Positions 1-11,390 of a stretch of 64,000 nt of DNA are shown here, piece after piece; the first letter of the stretch is position 1, and each line of letters opens with the position of its first letter. The position numbers and the translations under genes are program-made. The stretch is from Blasia pusilla (lineage: Eukaryota; Marchantiophyta; Marchantiopsida; Blasiales), in contig CM114273.1 in the NCBI GenBank assembly GCA_050084515.1, positions 9,052,001 through 9,116,000 of the forward strand. The letters run 5' to 3'. The notes beneath the pieces are model-generated. The model was not told the DNA's origin. It was given only the letters and a program-made list of their open reading frames with translations, and did not search any database.

Positions 1-539
1 GGGAGCAATGTTGAAGCTTACCAGGTGAGAGTATGGAGGTGCGCTCATGCAAAACCGTTGCCTTGCAAAAAAATTCAATGAGCACCTTCAATCTCTATTG
101 GCAACCGGAACACTGGAGAGAGAGATTTCAACAGCGCAAGGCAAAGCACATCTCCAAACTAAAGAACATGAGAGTGAGAAATTTCAGCCGCACTAAGCAA
201 AGAGAGCTCCAAACAAGGCTCCAAAGCGTGGCCGCATCCCACGTTAGAACGAGAGACTAGATTCGAACGAGGCTCCAAAGCGCGGCCGCACTATGCGACT
301 AGAACGAGACAATAGATCCGTTTGATCTACGACTTGGATGTGTCGGGAAGAAAAAAAGCAGAGTTCTTAACATTTTAAAGCCGGAATTTTGAACTAAAAT
401 AACCTAAAAATCCCAATGTTCCAAAGCCACATACCTTACCACATCAAATTCAATGTGTCACATAAGCTAGGGATTAAAAAATCATCCAATTTTTTCCAAC
501 CAAAAAATCAATCCAAGCCAAAAAAACCAAGAAAGTTTC
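1..539. other. Unassigned DNA, no recognisable gene
   Basis: A 75-codon open frame on the plus strand (33-260) has no family motif I recognise. Several stop-free stretches overlap in other frames, so I do not call a gene. From about 300 the sequence becomes A-rich and leads into the tandem repeat that follows. Confidence 0.4.
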
Positions 540-1580
540 TCAAAGAAGCAATCCAAGCCTATGAACATAGAGACTTCAAATGACCGCCCATACATGGAGA
601 TTAAAGTCATAAACACTAAAAATCGTCTCCCTTTTTGTTTAAGTATGGGAGCCATAATGGCACATCTGAACCGTTGAAGTTTGCAAGGAATTTAATTGAA
701 AAGCATCTCCCAAGTTTCCACACAATCCAATGGTTGGAACAAAAGAGAATTCAATACTAACATGAAAATGAAACAAAGACTTTGAACATTCCTACTCGTA
801 GCCCTCCTCTTCCTTCTTGACCCCTCGTTTTCTCCCCTTCCCCTCAACCAGGGTTACTAAAATCATGAAACTTATCCCAAAGAGGCATTTCAAGCCCAGG
901 AACACATGGAAAAAATCAAAACTTCAAATGAGCATCCACACATGAAAATAAAAATTTCAAACCCTAAAAATGGTATCCTATTTTGTTTTTGAGCATGGAA
1001 GCTAAAAACGTAGATCTGAACCACTGAAGATTGCAAGGGATGTAATATCAAGGTATTTGCCAAGTTTCAACACCATCCAATGGTTGAAAAAAAGATCTCA
1101 ATGAGAACATGAAAATGAAACAAAAACTTGGAACATTCCTACTCAAAGCCCTCCTCTTCCTTCTTGACCCCTCTTTTACTTCCCTCTCCCTCAACCAGGG
1201 TTCCAAAAATCATGAAACTTTTCTCAAAGAGGAAATCCAAGCCTAGGAACATAGGGAAAAAATCAAAACTTCAAATAAATACCCACTTATGAGAATAAAA
1301 ATTTTAAACCCTAAAAACGGTCTTCAACGCCATCCAATGGTTGCAAACAAACATACCTCAATATGAACATGAAAATGAAATAAAGACTTGGAACATTCCT
1401 ACTCGAAGCCCTCCTCTTCCTTCTTGATATCTGTTTTTCTCCCCTCCCCCTCAACCATGGTTCCAAAAATCATGAAACTTTTCCCAAAGAGGCACTCCAA
1501 ACCCACGAACACATGGAAAAAACCAAAACTTCAAATGAACACCCACACATGGAAAAAAAATCCTAAAGCCTAAATTTTGT
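540..1580. repeat. Degenerate tandem repeat, unit about 260-350 bp
   Basis: A block starting GAACATTCCTACTC, followed by a CT-rich stretch (CCCTCCTCTTCCTTCTTGA), AACCAGGGTT and CATGAAACTT, recurs at 784, 1131 and 1391. A partial unit lies before it from about 540. Spacings are 347 and 260 bp, so one unit has lost about 90 bp. Short open frames inside (such as 1388-1573) are products of the repeat and carry no family motif. Confidence 0.75.
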
Positions 1581-2214
1581 CTCCTATTTTTTTATCTGCC
1601 CCTTACTTTCTTGAACACCTTCCATGTACAAACGAAGAATTAATCATGCTCTATTTTTATTATAAGCGTTTCGATATATTAAAAATACCCTTAAGTTCTT
1701 CCACAAAACTTTATAAGTCTTCCGCGAAATCGAATTTAAAAACCCTATACTTTGTCGTACGTGATGGGTCTCTTCCGTGGAAGTGAGACCCCCGAGTTTC
1801 ATTGGAGGTTTAACGACGCCGATCAAAAGCTCACGAGTAGCTTCTTAGCCATGGCTAACGTCCTGGCTGAGATTGATTTTTCTTAAATATTTTATGAAAT
1901 CTCCTTATCAAGTAGAAGAAAAAAAAATCATAAAATATGTAAAATATTTTTTTAAAGAATAAACACAATAATTAAATTTATATCAAACAAACATTTCAAT
2001 CGTTGTACCTTCCACCTTACCCAAGGAATTAGAACCCTAGAGAAAACTTTGATCATGGACAACATTCAAAACTGACTCACATGCACAAGTCTCCAAAGTG
2101 AATTTTTTTGAAGTATTTCTTACAAAAAATAAGTGGTACACCACATTTTCATTGCTTTGAGAGGAACCTCATACTTATGTACATTACAAAAATTTATATA
2201 TGAAATCATCCTAT
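1581..2214. other. Noncoding stretch downstream of the RING-like pseudogene
   Basis: This AT-rich stretch has no convincing gene. It lies just beyond the stop codon of the minus-strand pseudogene ending at 2215 and may contain its former 3' UTR. Confidence 0.35.
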
Positions 2215-4336
2215 CTAATCTGATTCATCGTCAGATATATGTATCACCGGTGCAGACGTCTCACCAACTCTTCCATCTCTTTCCCTAGCTCTAGTCATGC
2301 GCGTTTCCCCTCCACGAGGAACAACCCTCTCCAACTCAAGATCGGCTTCACCATCATATGTTTCTTGTGTTGGTTGTGTTGGAAACATCTCTCACTCCCT
2401 CTCGAAGAATCCAAAAAGTTCCTCGTGCATACGGCGGGGGTAATAGAATGTTTGAGGATATCCCCCTTCTGTCTTTAGAGGAATATCTTGCCATAAGAAA
2501 GGTGGCAATATCAATTCGAATCTCCTCAAGACAAGATCATCCACCAATGGATTTTGGTAATTGTTGTGCACAAGTTGTCAAGTAGTTTGAGGGCATCTTG
2601 AACTTCTTGTGCATTCAACCCTTGAGCAAAGAAGAAGTTTTCCGCCTCTTGATCTTGGATATCTATGGCAGTTCCGTGAATAAGCTCCCCTTGATCATAC
2701 ATGTCAATGAAGCGGACTAGCCACGCTTGCATAACCCTGTTGATCCTTTGCTGACGTGGGATTTCAGCGCGGACCACCCCATCTATGTTGACTTTGGGGT
2801 TGTAATTCGATTGAGGATTGCGACTTCCCAAGCTGAAGGTGAAATTATCTTGCTCTTGGGTCCGTTTATGATACGATGGTGGTGCATTACTTTCGGGAAC
2901 GTGGAAAGAGATGCCAAAGAGATTATATAGTCTTCCTGACCAAGCTTGTCTACAAGTTGGACACTTGTGAGATAATAACATGGCCTTTTGAAGACAATAT
3001 GGATGCCAATAAGAGGCTTTACATGTGTCTGCCACGTAGCAACCTTCAGAGGCAATAGGGTTGAAGCATATCATACATTTGGGCCAATTTTTTGGCGTAA
3101 GGGCCCCTCCTTCAGCTACTGCGATTGCCTTCATCCAATCACGCAGATCTTGATCTTGTATGCTCAGATTGAGAGGTGTTGGGGCCAACATCAAAGAAGC
3201 ATAGTTGGCAGCATATGGATCCACAACATTGTCCCATGCTGCGCGTAGGGCAGGAAGCCACAACTGCTCAATAGGTTGAAATAAAATCATATCCACCTCC
3301 TTTACGAGACGACCCTCAAGTAGAGTTGTCTCAAGGGTGAGTACTCCCACATTACCCCTTACTCTCCATTGCAAAAATTCATCCATATCTTGCTCACGTC
3401 TTGCCATGATGGATTCATATCCCCTCTTCCATTGCTCTGTGTGGTCAGCCATGATAGCTCTTTGTCTTCGATGGAGTTCATCTCTGGCAATCAATTCATT
3501 CATGGTCCTCTCCATCTCTCATACTCTTCTGACAATTGTTGATGCTGCCCCTTCAAAATGTTGAATTCCGCTTCCAAATCAAAAATGCTTTGGGAATTTG
3601 TTATCAAACTCTCCAACTGTAATAGACGAGACATAACCTCACTATTATCGGAAGCACTCTCCCGAGGAGCCTCCCCACGAGAGCTTGCATTGTAGTCATG
3701 GCCTATATTCTAGTCATTCCTACTATTTTGTCTATCCTCAAGATAGTACACCACTTCCGCCCCCATCATAACTCCCCCTTCATCTTCGCCTCTAGGGTTT
3801 CTTGACGATCCACCTTGCAGGTATTGGCCAGGTAACAATCTTGTTGATAAAGGTTCCACTCTTGGTCATTTTTTTTGAGGCTGTGGGGTGCAATCCTCTT
3901 CAACACTACGCCTCTTGTCACTTCTTCAAGACTTGTCCTCCACATCACCATAATGGACCTCCATATCCTTCATTAACTGCGCCACTTTGAGCTTGACAAA
4001 TACCTTGTTCACTAACTTCCTCTTCTTCGAAATGAGACTCTCGTAGTACGGAAGGCCATTGAACAATGCCCAATCCTTTCGCCACTCTTTCTCCTCCACT
4101 TTCCTTGCAAATTCTCCAATCGCACGCTTCGGCCACTTGATGCACAACTTCTTCAACTCCAAGGAGAGGATTTGTGGGTCAAGGGCGTTGTCCAAGTACG
4201 CCTTCAATTCATCATCCTTGATGAATTCTCCAACCGTCTTCTTGGTCACCTTCGCACGCGTGGGCGGAAGTTCTTCTCCTCTTCCATCACCTTTTTCTTC
4301 GTGAAGACTACCGTCTTCATGAGATGGCAGCGCCAT
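2215..4336 (-). pseudogene. RING/PHD-like zinc-finger protein with a C-terminal SUMO-interaction-like motif, degraded
   Basis: Reading from the ATG at 4336 (start MALPSHEDG), about 700 codons can be followed. Frame 1 runs from 4336 to about 3516 and includes a coiled-coil-like stretch from an internal Met at 3634. The frame then shifts into the open segment 3515-2526 and shifts again before the end. The middle segment holds a zinc finger with ligands Cys147, Cys150, Cys159, Cys165, His171, Cys174, Cys185 and Cys188 (numbered from 3515), which is C4HC3 spacing; the last pair reads CPTCRQ as in RINGs. The C-terminus reads VIHISDDESD, a hydrophobic-plus-acidic pattern typical of SUMO-interacting motifs. 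In-frame stops are all TGA or TAG, each one C-to-T change from CGA or CAG. A role as a ubiquitin or SUMO-targeted ligase is inference only. It may be a separate gene or the 3' half of the kinase locus directly upstream. Confidence 0.6.
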
Positions 4337-4935
4337 CTTATCTTTTACCAAAATCCAAAATGAAACAGTGGTTTAGAAAATTTTCTAATCATAGTGACAT
4401 GATGAAATTTGGATACATCCATGGATGAGCCAAAAATAATCATTCACAAACATTCCGAGTCACAAAATTGACCTCTTTCAATGAAGTATTTCTTTTCTTA
4501 TGAAAACAGTTACAATCGGACAACAGATTTATATTCACATCATGTGATAACTGGCCTTAATGTTCAATCTACATTGTCTACATCTAATATTTTGGCATTT
4601 GCTGTGATATATGCAATAAGATACTCTAAGCTTTTGCGATCAGAGGAATTCAGAGTTAATGCCCACTTTCGAATCCTTTCCAAGTAAGTAAATCTCACCT
4701 TTGCGTGGGCATCCCCGACGGCAAGGTTGTATGTCACATATTTCAAATTTTTCACAATCATCCCTAGGGCATAGATTTCACTGGCTATGCTAAAAGGGAG
4801 ATTCTTAGGCCTTGCTGTCAACTCGGATGCTATGTGCTCAACATGATTTCTTTTTTTTATGCTGCCACCATCTATGAGGTGATGCTAAGCACTCATCCTC
4901 CCACATAACATTTCCCCAATCTCCAACCCTGATGT

Positions 4936-4952
4936 ATGGTAAATGGTAAATA
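4936..4952. repeat. Heptamer 3' tail of the LINE
   Basis: On the plus strand ATGGTAA is repeated about two and a half times; in LINE sense this is a TTTACCA-type tail. The second LINE copy has the same tail near 56529-56545. The shared tail shows it belongs to the element and is not target DNA. Confidence 0.75.
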
Positions 4953-5047
4953 CATCAAGCCCGTGGGACCCAAAGGACCAAAAGGCTGAAAAACACATTA
5001 CAAGTCATTCATTCACTGACCCAGAAAAGGATCCTAAAGACCTTCTC

Positions 5048-7644
5048 CTAGCTACTGCCTAGAGCACTTGAGCGATGAATAATGATGTCCCTAATATAAT
5101 AACCTAAATCATAAGGCACTAGTTGTAGTAAAGAATAGAAATTCTCCACATCTATTTTATGAGCTAGTCTAATCTCTTCATATCTTGGACATGTAACAAA
5201 CACATGCTTTTCATCCTCAATACTCTCTCCGTCACATAACTTACAGATTCGTTCACTTCTATCAATATTAAGCCATTGTCCTTCCTCAATTCCTAGTCTA
5301 TGAGACCCACTTTGATGTCGTGCAATAGTATGACGTAAGAACGTGGAGATCCCTGCAAGTAGGTATCCTTGTTCACAATATACAAGCATAGGATTAACAT
5401 GAAGTTGAGAAAACTCCATTTTGGTGCCCGCACTGCTCCAAATGATGTTGAGAATTTGCTTTTGTAGATGTTCGCAGAGTGCCATCGGTTTTAAGTCCCA
5501 ATTTCGTTCCGCCACATTCCACTTTGAAGACCAAGTCACCACATCCGCCATCCACTCTATAGAACATGTGGCTCGCAAAGCTTGATGAGGGAGGCGAGAA
5601 ACATCAAGAGATCTCACCCTTACAATATAAGTGATGGTCAAGTAAAGAGCTTCGGCCTCTAGAGGAAGACAACCTGTTTCCGGAAGAAGAATAGCATAAA
5701 GAGTTTGGTTTCTTACAGCCAATTCTTCTTGTAGAAATATCTTTTACACCCTCTCCACGCGCTCCCAACTAATCTTCTTACAACTAGGGCCCCAAACTTA
5801 GGTCCCATATAAGACCAACGGCAACACTAAGCTCCTAAATAAGAACTTCCTAAGACCCCAAAACATAAGATGAGCTCTTCTACACCGATTTAAAAATGAA
5901 TATAGAGCTTTGTAACCAGCTTCTACTCTCTTTTACACGCAAAGTGCCCAACTATAGTTATGAGAGAAATCAATGCCTAGATATTTGTAACTCTTCACTT
6001 GTTCTAATTGTAGACCTTTGTAAAAGAACAAGAACTTGGATCTAGTACCCACTATAATGACTTTAGACTTCTCCATATTAACCTCCATTTGATTCTGGGT
6101 ACAAAACCTTGCCAAAGTGTCGAGGTGTTTTTATAAACTAATGCCATCACGTGCTAGTAATATGATATCGTCTGCATACAATAGAGCTTTGATGACAAAG
6201 TCTCGAAGCTTGAAACCTTCACTATCACATTCCTCCAACCACTTTTCGATATCATCTATGAAAACTCCAAATAGAGTAGGAGAGAGAGGGCAACCTTGAA
6301 TGACTCTAATGGTACTCAAGATCTTTTGAGTTTGTGAACCTTTGATTTTGGCCCGAACGGAAGGGTATAACGTGGCCACGGCTAGTAGGAGATTTGGTGG
6401 TACTCCAATGGCTTGAAGCCTTTCCCATAAGAGCTTACGAGTTACAATATCAAAAGCTTTCTTGAAATCGATGAAACCGAAAAACAAAACTTTCCCATTG
6501 CCCTTAGATTTCTCCCATAAAACATGCAAGGCCAAGATATGGTTGATGGTGTTGTATGTTGGGCAAAAACCACCTTGGACCCGTGCTCTCTTTTGAAAAG
6601 ACTCTGTCCATGCGCTCAACTTTGACTCCACCAATTTCCCAAACAGCTTGGCAAAAACACTACCCACCATGATAGTACGATAGTTTGTCACCAAGTCCTT
6701 CCTTCCTGATTTGTGAATAGGAACAATCTCCCATAGCGACCAGGTTGAAGCAAAACCATAGATAGCAACATCACCCAATACTTTGGTGAGGATCGGTCCA
6801 ATAGAATCTCCTCCCTACTTGAAAAGTTCAATAGAAAGACCATCCAAATCCTCACATTTACCATTTGCTAGTCTTCTTAGTTGATTCATCACCTCTACTT
6901 CAAAGAATAAGCCAGGTATTCCTTCACAACGTGGCTTAGATGTAGCATCGGGGAAGAAATAAAGCTTTTCGGCAAAATATATCAAAGACTTGGGATCAAG
7001 AGTAGGTTTTGAAGACCATACTACTAATTGTCTCCAAAATGATTTGGGGTCCTCATGCAGCTCTTTTATCAAGGACTCTTGCTTCCGCCGCAAGAAAGCT
7101 CGTTTCTTAGATTTCACCAAGTATTTATAAAGGCTCGTCATAATAAGCCGACTTTGGATATCTAATGATTTAGCTACTGATCCTGCCCTTGCTTGCTTCC
7201 ATTTAGAGTCAAGCCACCCATTACAAGGCAACCTCCTAACACTTTTGTCTCTGTGCCGCGAAAAGAACTTAGATTTAGTGTTTTTGAGCAATTCGGTTAG
7301 TTGTAAACTTGCCGTGTGTGGATCTAGGCTTCATACAATGCGAGTCAAGAGTTCTTATAAATGTAGCTTATAAAGATCTTTTTTATCAGGATCTAAGCGA
7401 AACTTGGGAGAAGCTAAAACAAATTTACATATCGAGAGAGGAATTGTCTTTGACAGTAAGAGAGTATACAAAAGAGGTGCATGATTGGATTCAGGTTGAG
7501 GTTCTAGAATATCAAATATAGAGATAAGAGAGCTATTAGCGGGCGAGGATAGAATATAATCGATGGTGCTAGCGCCGGTAGAAGAGAAACACATATTAGA
7601 GTGAGAGTTGGGAAAATGAGAGGTTCCATTCAGAACTTTCAAAT
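5048..7644 (-). pseudogene. LINE ORF2: endonuclease C-terminus, reverse transcriptase, zinc knuckle
   Basis: In order from 7644 downwards: the end of an APE-type endonuclease (7642-7355, GASTIDYILS then PQPESNHAPL, where the final His fits the catalytic SDH); a linker with ANGKCEDLDGL before the RT (7291-6815); the reverse transcriptase (6778-6131) with FIDFKKAFD, GCPLSPTLFGVFIDD and the catalytic YADDIILLA; a thumb segment (6115-5933, YKYLGIDF); and a C-terminal domain (5722-5048) ending in a CxxC...H...C knuckle (CKLCDGES, then HVFVTCPRYEE). Frameshifts and stops separate the segments, so the ORF is dead. The endonuclease N-terminus is deleted, which joins ORF1 directly to the ORF2 remnant. 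Confidence 0.88.
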
Positions 7645-7662
7645 TACAAGTGGCGCCGAAAG

Positions 7663-8238
7663 TTAAAAAAATGCTTTATCAAAGGATTTGTAGAAAGATC
7701 TGATTCTCCTAACTTCGACTTGTAGAAGTGTAAGATCAGGATCCAACCATATCTTTTGTCCTTTGAGAATGGCCTTGTTAGCCATGGAAGTATCATGTTG
7801 AGTTTGATCAACAAACTTAACTGGAATGGCACGAGGTTGAGTTCCTGTTTTCCCAATACGGGAAGCTTGAACCAAGTCTGGGTTGTGAACATGAAGTGTA
7901 CCAACCAAGAACTTGGTGACAACACTCTTCATCTCTTCGCTTCTCACATTCTTTCTAGGGGAAAATTGGTTTTCCTTTTCTATCTCTCGCTCTTGAAAGT
8001 AAGAGATATGAGCAACCTTTGTAGCTTTAGCATAAGATTTTATTTTCACTTCTAAAGTTTCAAAAACCTCATGCAATTCTGAACTATTGGGAGTAGTTGC
8101 TAATGATGATGCCTTCTCTTGAACATCTGCAACACATTTGGAAAGATCCAACATCACACTAGAGCTATCTTTCAACACTTTCTTCAAAACGTCTTGCGTT
8201 GCTTTTAACTCTCGGATTTGAATATGTGCAAGGTTCAA
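7663..8238 (-). pseudogene. LINE ORF1-like protein
   Basis: The 191-codon frame starts with a helical, coiled-coil-like region (about residues 1-85). It ends with a domain containing ASRIGKTGTQPRAIPVKF and IWLDPDLTLLQVEVRR, which resembles the RNA-binding C-terminal half of L1-type ORF1 proteins (a conserved RxG, PRPIxVKF and DLT pattern). The reading frame runs into remnant endonuclease sequence at about 7650. Assignment to the L1-like group rests on these motifs only. Confidence 0.7.
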
Positions 8239-8426
8239 TTGAGAATTTTGTACCTTGAATTCTTGTCAAAGCTCTTTCAATTCATGCAAGACCACTTGCA
8301 CTAGATTCAAGATTTCGTCTTGAGTAGTCATCATGTAGTTGACTTCACATCATCCCAGATATTGCACGACCTCCAATTAAGTATTACCAAATCTCCAACA
8401 CCATACAACTCCTGCTCTAGAAGTTT

Positions 8427-9133
8427 TTGTGCTTGAAATTTTCAGGACTAGGGCACCTCTTAACACTCCACGTTCATTCAAAATCCCACTTTCATGTGAC
8501 ACTCCATCTCAAAGATATAAGCTCCGCAAGATTCGGATCTGAAATCCTCAAATCGAGAAGAGCACAAACTCAAATCTCTCACAACTTTGTGTCTGTATCT
8601 TGGTTGTGCTTGAAATTTTTTAAGCTAGGAAAAATCTTTACACTCCATGTTTCCTCAAAATCTCAGCTTTATATGACACTCCATCTGAAAGATATAGCCT
8701 CCGCAAGATTCAGATCTGAAATCCTCAAATCGAGAAGGGCAGAAACTCAAATCTCTCACAACTTCGTGTATGTATCTTTGTTGTGCTTGAAATTTTCAAG
8801 CTAGGGCGCCTCTACACACTCCAAGTTGCCTCAAAATATCAGCTTTATATGACACTCCATCTGAAAGATATAGCCTCCGCAAGATTCAGATCTGAAATCC
8901 TTAAATCTAGAATAGCAGAAACTGAAATCTCTCACAACTTCGTCTTTATAGCCCGGTTGTGCTTGAAATTTTTAGGTCTAGGGAGCCTCTACACATTCTA
9001 AGTTGCCTAAAAATATTAGCTTCATATAACACTCCATATGAAAGATATAGCCTTTGAAAGATTCAGATCTGAAATCCTCAAATCTAGAAGGGTAGAAACT
9101 CAAATCTTTCACATTTTCCTCTTTATAATTGGG
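8427..9133. repeat. 177-bp tandem repeat, four copies
   Basis: Copies start with TTGTGCTTGAAATTTT at 8427, 8604, 8781 and 8957, and a fifth truncated start lies at 9134, giving spacings of 176-177 bp. Copies share TGACACTCCATCT, AAAGATATAGCCTCCGCAAG and CTGAAATCCTCAAATC. The array sits between the catalytic-loop and DWG segments of the kinase-like gene, so it is probably an expanded intron or an insertion. Plus-strand open frames here (8427-9001) are repeat artefacts. Confidence 0.9.
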
Positions 9134-10129
9134 TTGTGCTTGGGATAGAGTTAGCTCCAAAATGGATGAAAATGTTTCACGCATGAAAGCCGGTGTGAAA
9201 AAACCCATGCTTATGGATAGTCTCCATGGTACCAAGAAGGGTAACCACTAGTTGGACAACATTAGATGCCATCGCAAGACATCTGATCTTTTCCAACTCT
9301 CCCATATTAGCCTCGCCATTCTTCATGGTATGGCATGCTCGCAACCAATTTTCAAGGTGCCGACCATTCCAATATGGATGGATGCAACGTTGTGGATTCT
9401 CAATCAACCTTCCCACCATGCGAACAAAACTCGATGTAAAATAGTTGCAAACATCTCCTCGCGCATCATCTATTTTCTTGAATATAATCAAGATGATTCC
9501 TTAAAAACCTTAAGGCAATAGTAAATATCTTCACTAAAGGCAAGGGTTTGGCTTATTTTACATCGGTAGACACTTCCGTGTAAACCTGATCCCACAATAT
9601 CCTCTGGATCATTTCCTACTACCAAGTTCTTGTAAAAAATCCATGTAATCCCACATGGAATTATCAATGTATAACCCACGGTAGTACTACATCCCTTGAA
9701 AAGACGTTGAGCATTTCTTAACTCAACACTAAACCTTTCAATGAGAGTGGTCTCTGCAACATTCGGTTGCTCATTCTTGAATGCCTTGAGATTGATATAC
9801 ACTCTCTCGAGGTGAACACCTTGTTGGCCACAAAATTTACTTAACCTATTGGCCTCTTTGACATCCACTTCCCATTGAAATGTCTTTGCAACTCTCCTAG
9901 ACAATCTTAGTAATTCCAAGGTGTAGTCATGGAAACCATCCATACCCCCCGAAATATAGGATTGTCTCTTCTCTAACGTAAGATGGAAAAACCAATCTAA
10001 CCAGGCCTCTCTTATAGCCATGTTGAATTAATTCCTGGAATTCACTCTTGGCCTCTTGACACTATCCAGTCTACCATCGGTCTCATTTCGGTTATCTCCC
10101 GCTCTAGAAGACCCAGCCCTACTAGACAT

Positions 10130-10859
10130 TTCGCTCGGATGAAGAGGATAAGAAAATTTCCTTAGAAAAAAAAAACCAACAAAAAAATAGTATGTGTTGA
10201 GATAAGGAAGTGCTGAAAAATAAAATGATATGAGATACTAAGACAATGGCTCAAATAATGCTCACGCGCGTGAATGGAGGAAGAAGGTTTTGGCTTAGGT
10301 AGGTCACTCAAAAGGAATATATGCATGTTTAGATAAGTTTCATTGACCACCTCCACAACCCAAATGTGCTCAGGGAATCAATGAAACAAATCTATAACTC
10401 AAGTTTGTGAGTCAAAAATCTCAAAATCACCAAACAAGTTTAATGACATAAGAGATTTCCACACTCACAACCTCTCACCTAATGTGGAATCAATTGGGGT
10501 TTGTTTAGGATACAACAAGGAGCGCAAATATCCAAGTGTGTCACAAACAAAACCCAACAACCCCCTAAAGGCCCGCAACGGATTTCTCCAAAATTCCTAG
10601 AACCCTTGAAATCCCTTAGCTATCAAGGAACCAATGAAATTTGGAGCCTAATCCAAGAAACACTTAAATAAACGGTACAAAATGAGAGAAATCAAGGAAA
10701 TGAGGGATAATTGGGGTTAATTAGCCCCAATCCCCCTCCTTATAAGCATATTTGGGCCCAAAACTTATGGGTTTATCCCAAATGAGGAATGGGAGGACGG
10801 AGGAGGGTAGGGAGGAGGTTTGAAATTTTCCTAGCCAACCCTACCATGCCACGTGGCTG
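10130..10859. other. Unassigned upstream region of the kinase-like gene
   Basis: No open frame with a family motif is visible. It lies 5' of the minus-strand kinase-like start and may contain its old promoter. An A-rich run sits near 10160-10190. Confidence 0.35.
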
Positions 10860-11390
10860 TTCGGGATTCGGGAGAAGCAGGCCATACGTGGGCTAAGCGG
10901 GCTTTTCACAAATAGACACGTGGCGTCACTCGATTAGCTGGAAGGGAATCCTGTACGAGGGAAGGATCGGACGGAGCGGGTGATGGCTCAGAGGCCACGG
11001 GCGACGTTTCTGACGGTGTGGGCTATAACGTGGGCTCGTGCCCCGCGCGGGCTTGCTGACTATGGCGCAGGCATACGGGCACGCTACGACGCGGGCCTCA
11101 AGCCCGCGCGGGGGGGCGGTGGGCGGGCTCGCGTGCTTGCATGCGGGCCGGGGGGGCGTCGTGGATGGGTGTGCGTATGGGCGGGCGGGCTCGTATGCAG
11201 GCCAGGGGGAGAGGCGTCGCCGGGGGGAAGGGAGGTCGCAGCGACGCGAGCCCAACTTGTCCACGACCGAGAACGGGCACCAGGCATCATGCGCACTGGC
11301 TGAGCTAGGGTGGAATGCTTGGTGTGCGGGGGCAATGGGCTTATGGAGCCCGCACCCAGGCCCGCAGAGACATATATCCGTATGTAACCT
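10860..11390. other. GC-rich island of unknown origin
   Basis: Composition jumps sharply here to G/C-rich tracts such as CCCGCGCGGG and runs of G around 11110-11150, in an otherwise AT-rich neighbourhood. Long open frames on both strands give Ala/Gly/Arg/Pro-rich peptides with no recognisable domain, as expected by chance in such DNA. It abuts the PHD-finger fragment at about 11391. It may be captured DNA or a divergent part of the retroelement. Confidence 0.5.

Larger units (their letters stand above)
4928..8389 (-). mobile_element. Non-LTR retrotransposon (LINE) inserted in the kinase-like gene
   Basis: The element carries LINE ORF1 and ORF2 remnants in minus orientation. It is flanked by the 10-bp duplication AATCTCCAAC at 4918-4927 and 8390-8399. 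Removing the element and one duplication copy restores an open kinase reading frame across the join, which confirms the boundaries. The 3' end (left side) carries a short ATGGTAA-type tandem tail instead of poly(A). It is 3.46 kb because the N-terminal part of the endonuclease is missing between ORF1 and ORF2. Two stretches of the related copy at 56533-58347 look very similar. Confidence 0.9.
4564..10129 (-). pseudogene. Protein-kinase-like gene, degraded and split by a LINE
   Basis: The likely start is the ATG at 10129 (MSSRAGSSRAGD), with a TAA (CAA-to-TAA type) 34 codons in. The 10021-9488 segment ends in a glycine-rich loop (VGSGLHGSVY) and a lysine strand (YCLKVFK), the kinase N-lobe. 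After a frameshift, 9491-9177 reaches IHKHGFFHTGFHA, then TGA, then NIFIHFG. This aligns with HxDxxxxN of the catalytic loop, but the Asp is Gly. Next comes a 177-bp repeat block (8427-9133), then YGVGDWGN, a DWG variant of the DFG motif, cut by the LINE. The C-lobe resumes after the LINE and continues at 4821-4564 with SEIYALGMIV, matching subdomain IX. The family within kinases is unknown. It is now a pseudogene; whether the ancestor was an active kinase cannot be told. Confidence 0.65.

Noticed and set aside
2239-3248. Several plus-strand ORFs of 60-90 codons
   Set aside because: All lie opposite the zinc-finger pseudogene, whose minus-strand frame explains the coding signal.
8427-9001. 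Plus-strand ORFs with repeated peptide LHLKDI.SARF
   Set aside because: The peptide repetition comes from the 177-bp tandem DNA repeat and has no other coding support.
11038-11390. N-terminal extension of the PHD ORF
   Set aside because: The Ala/Gly/Arg-rich reading comes from the GC-rich island; several frames are open there at once and none has a domain.
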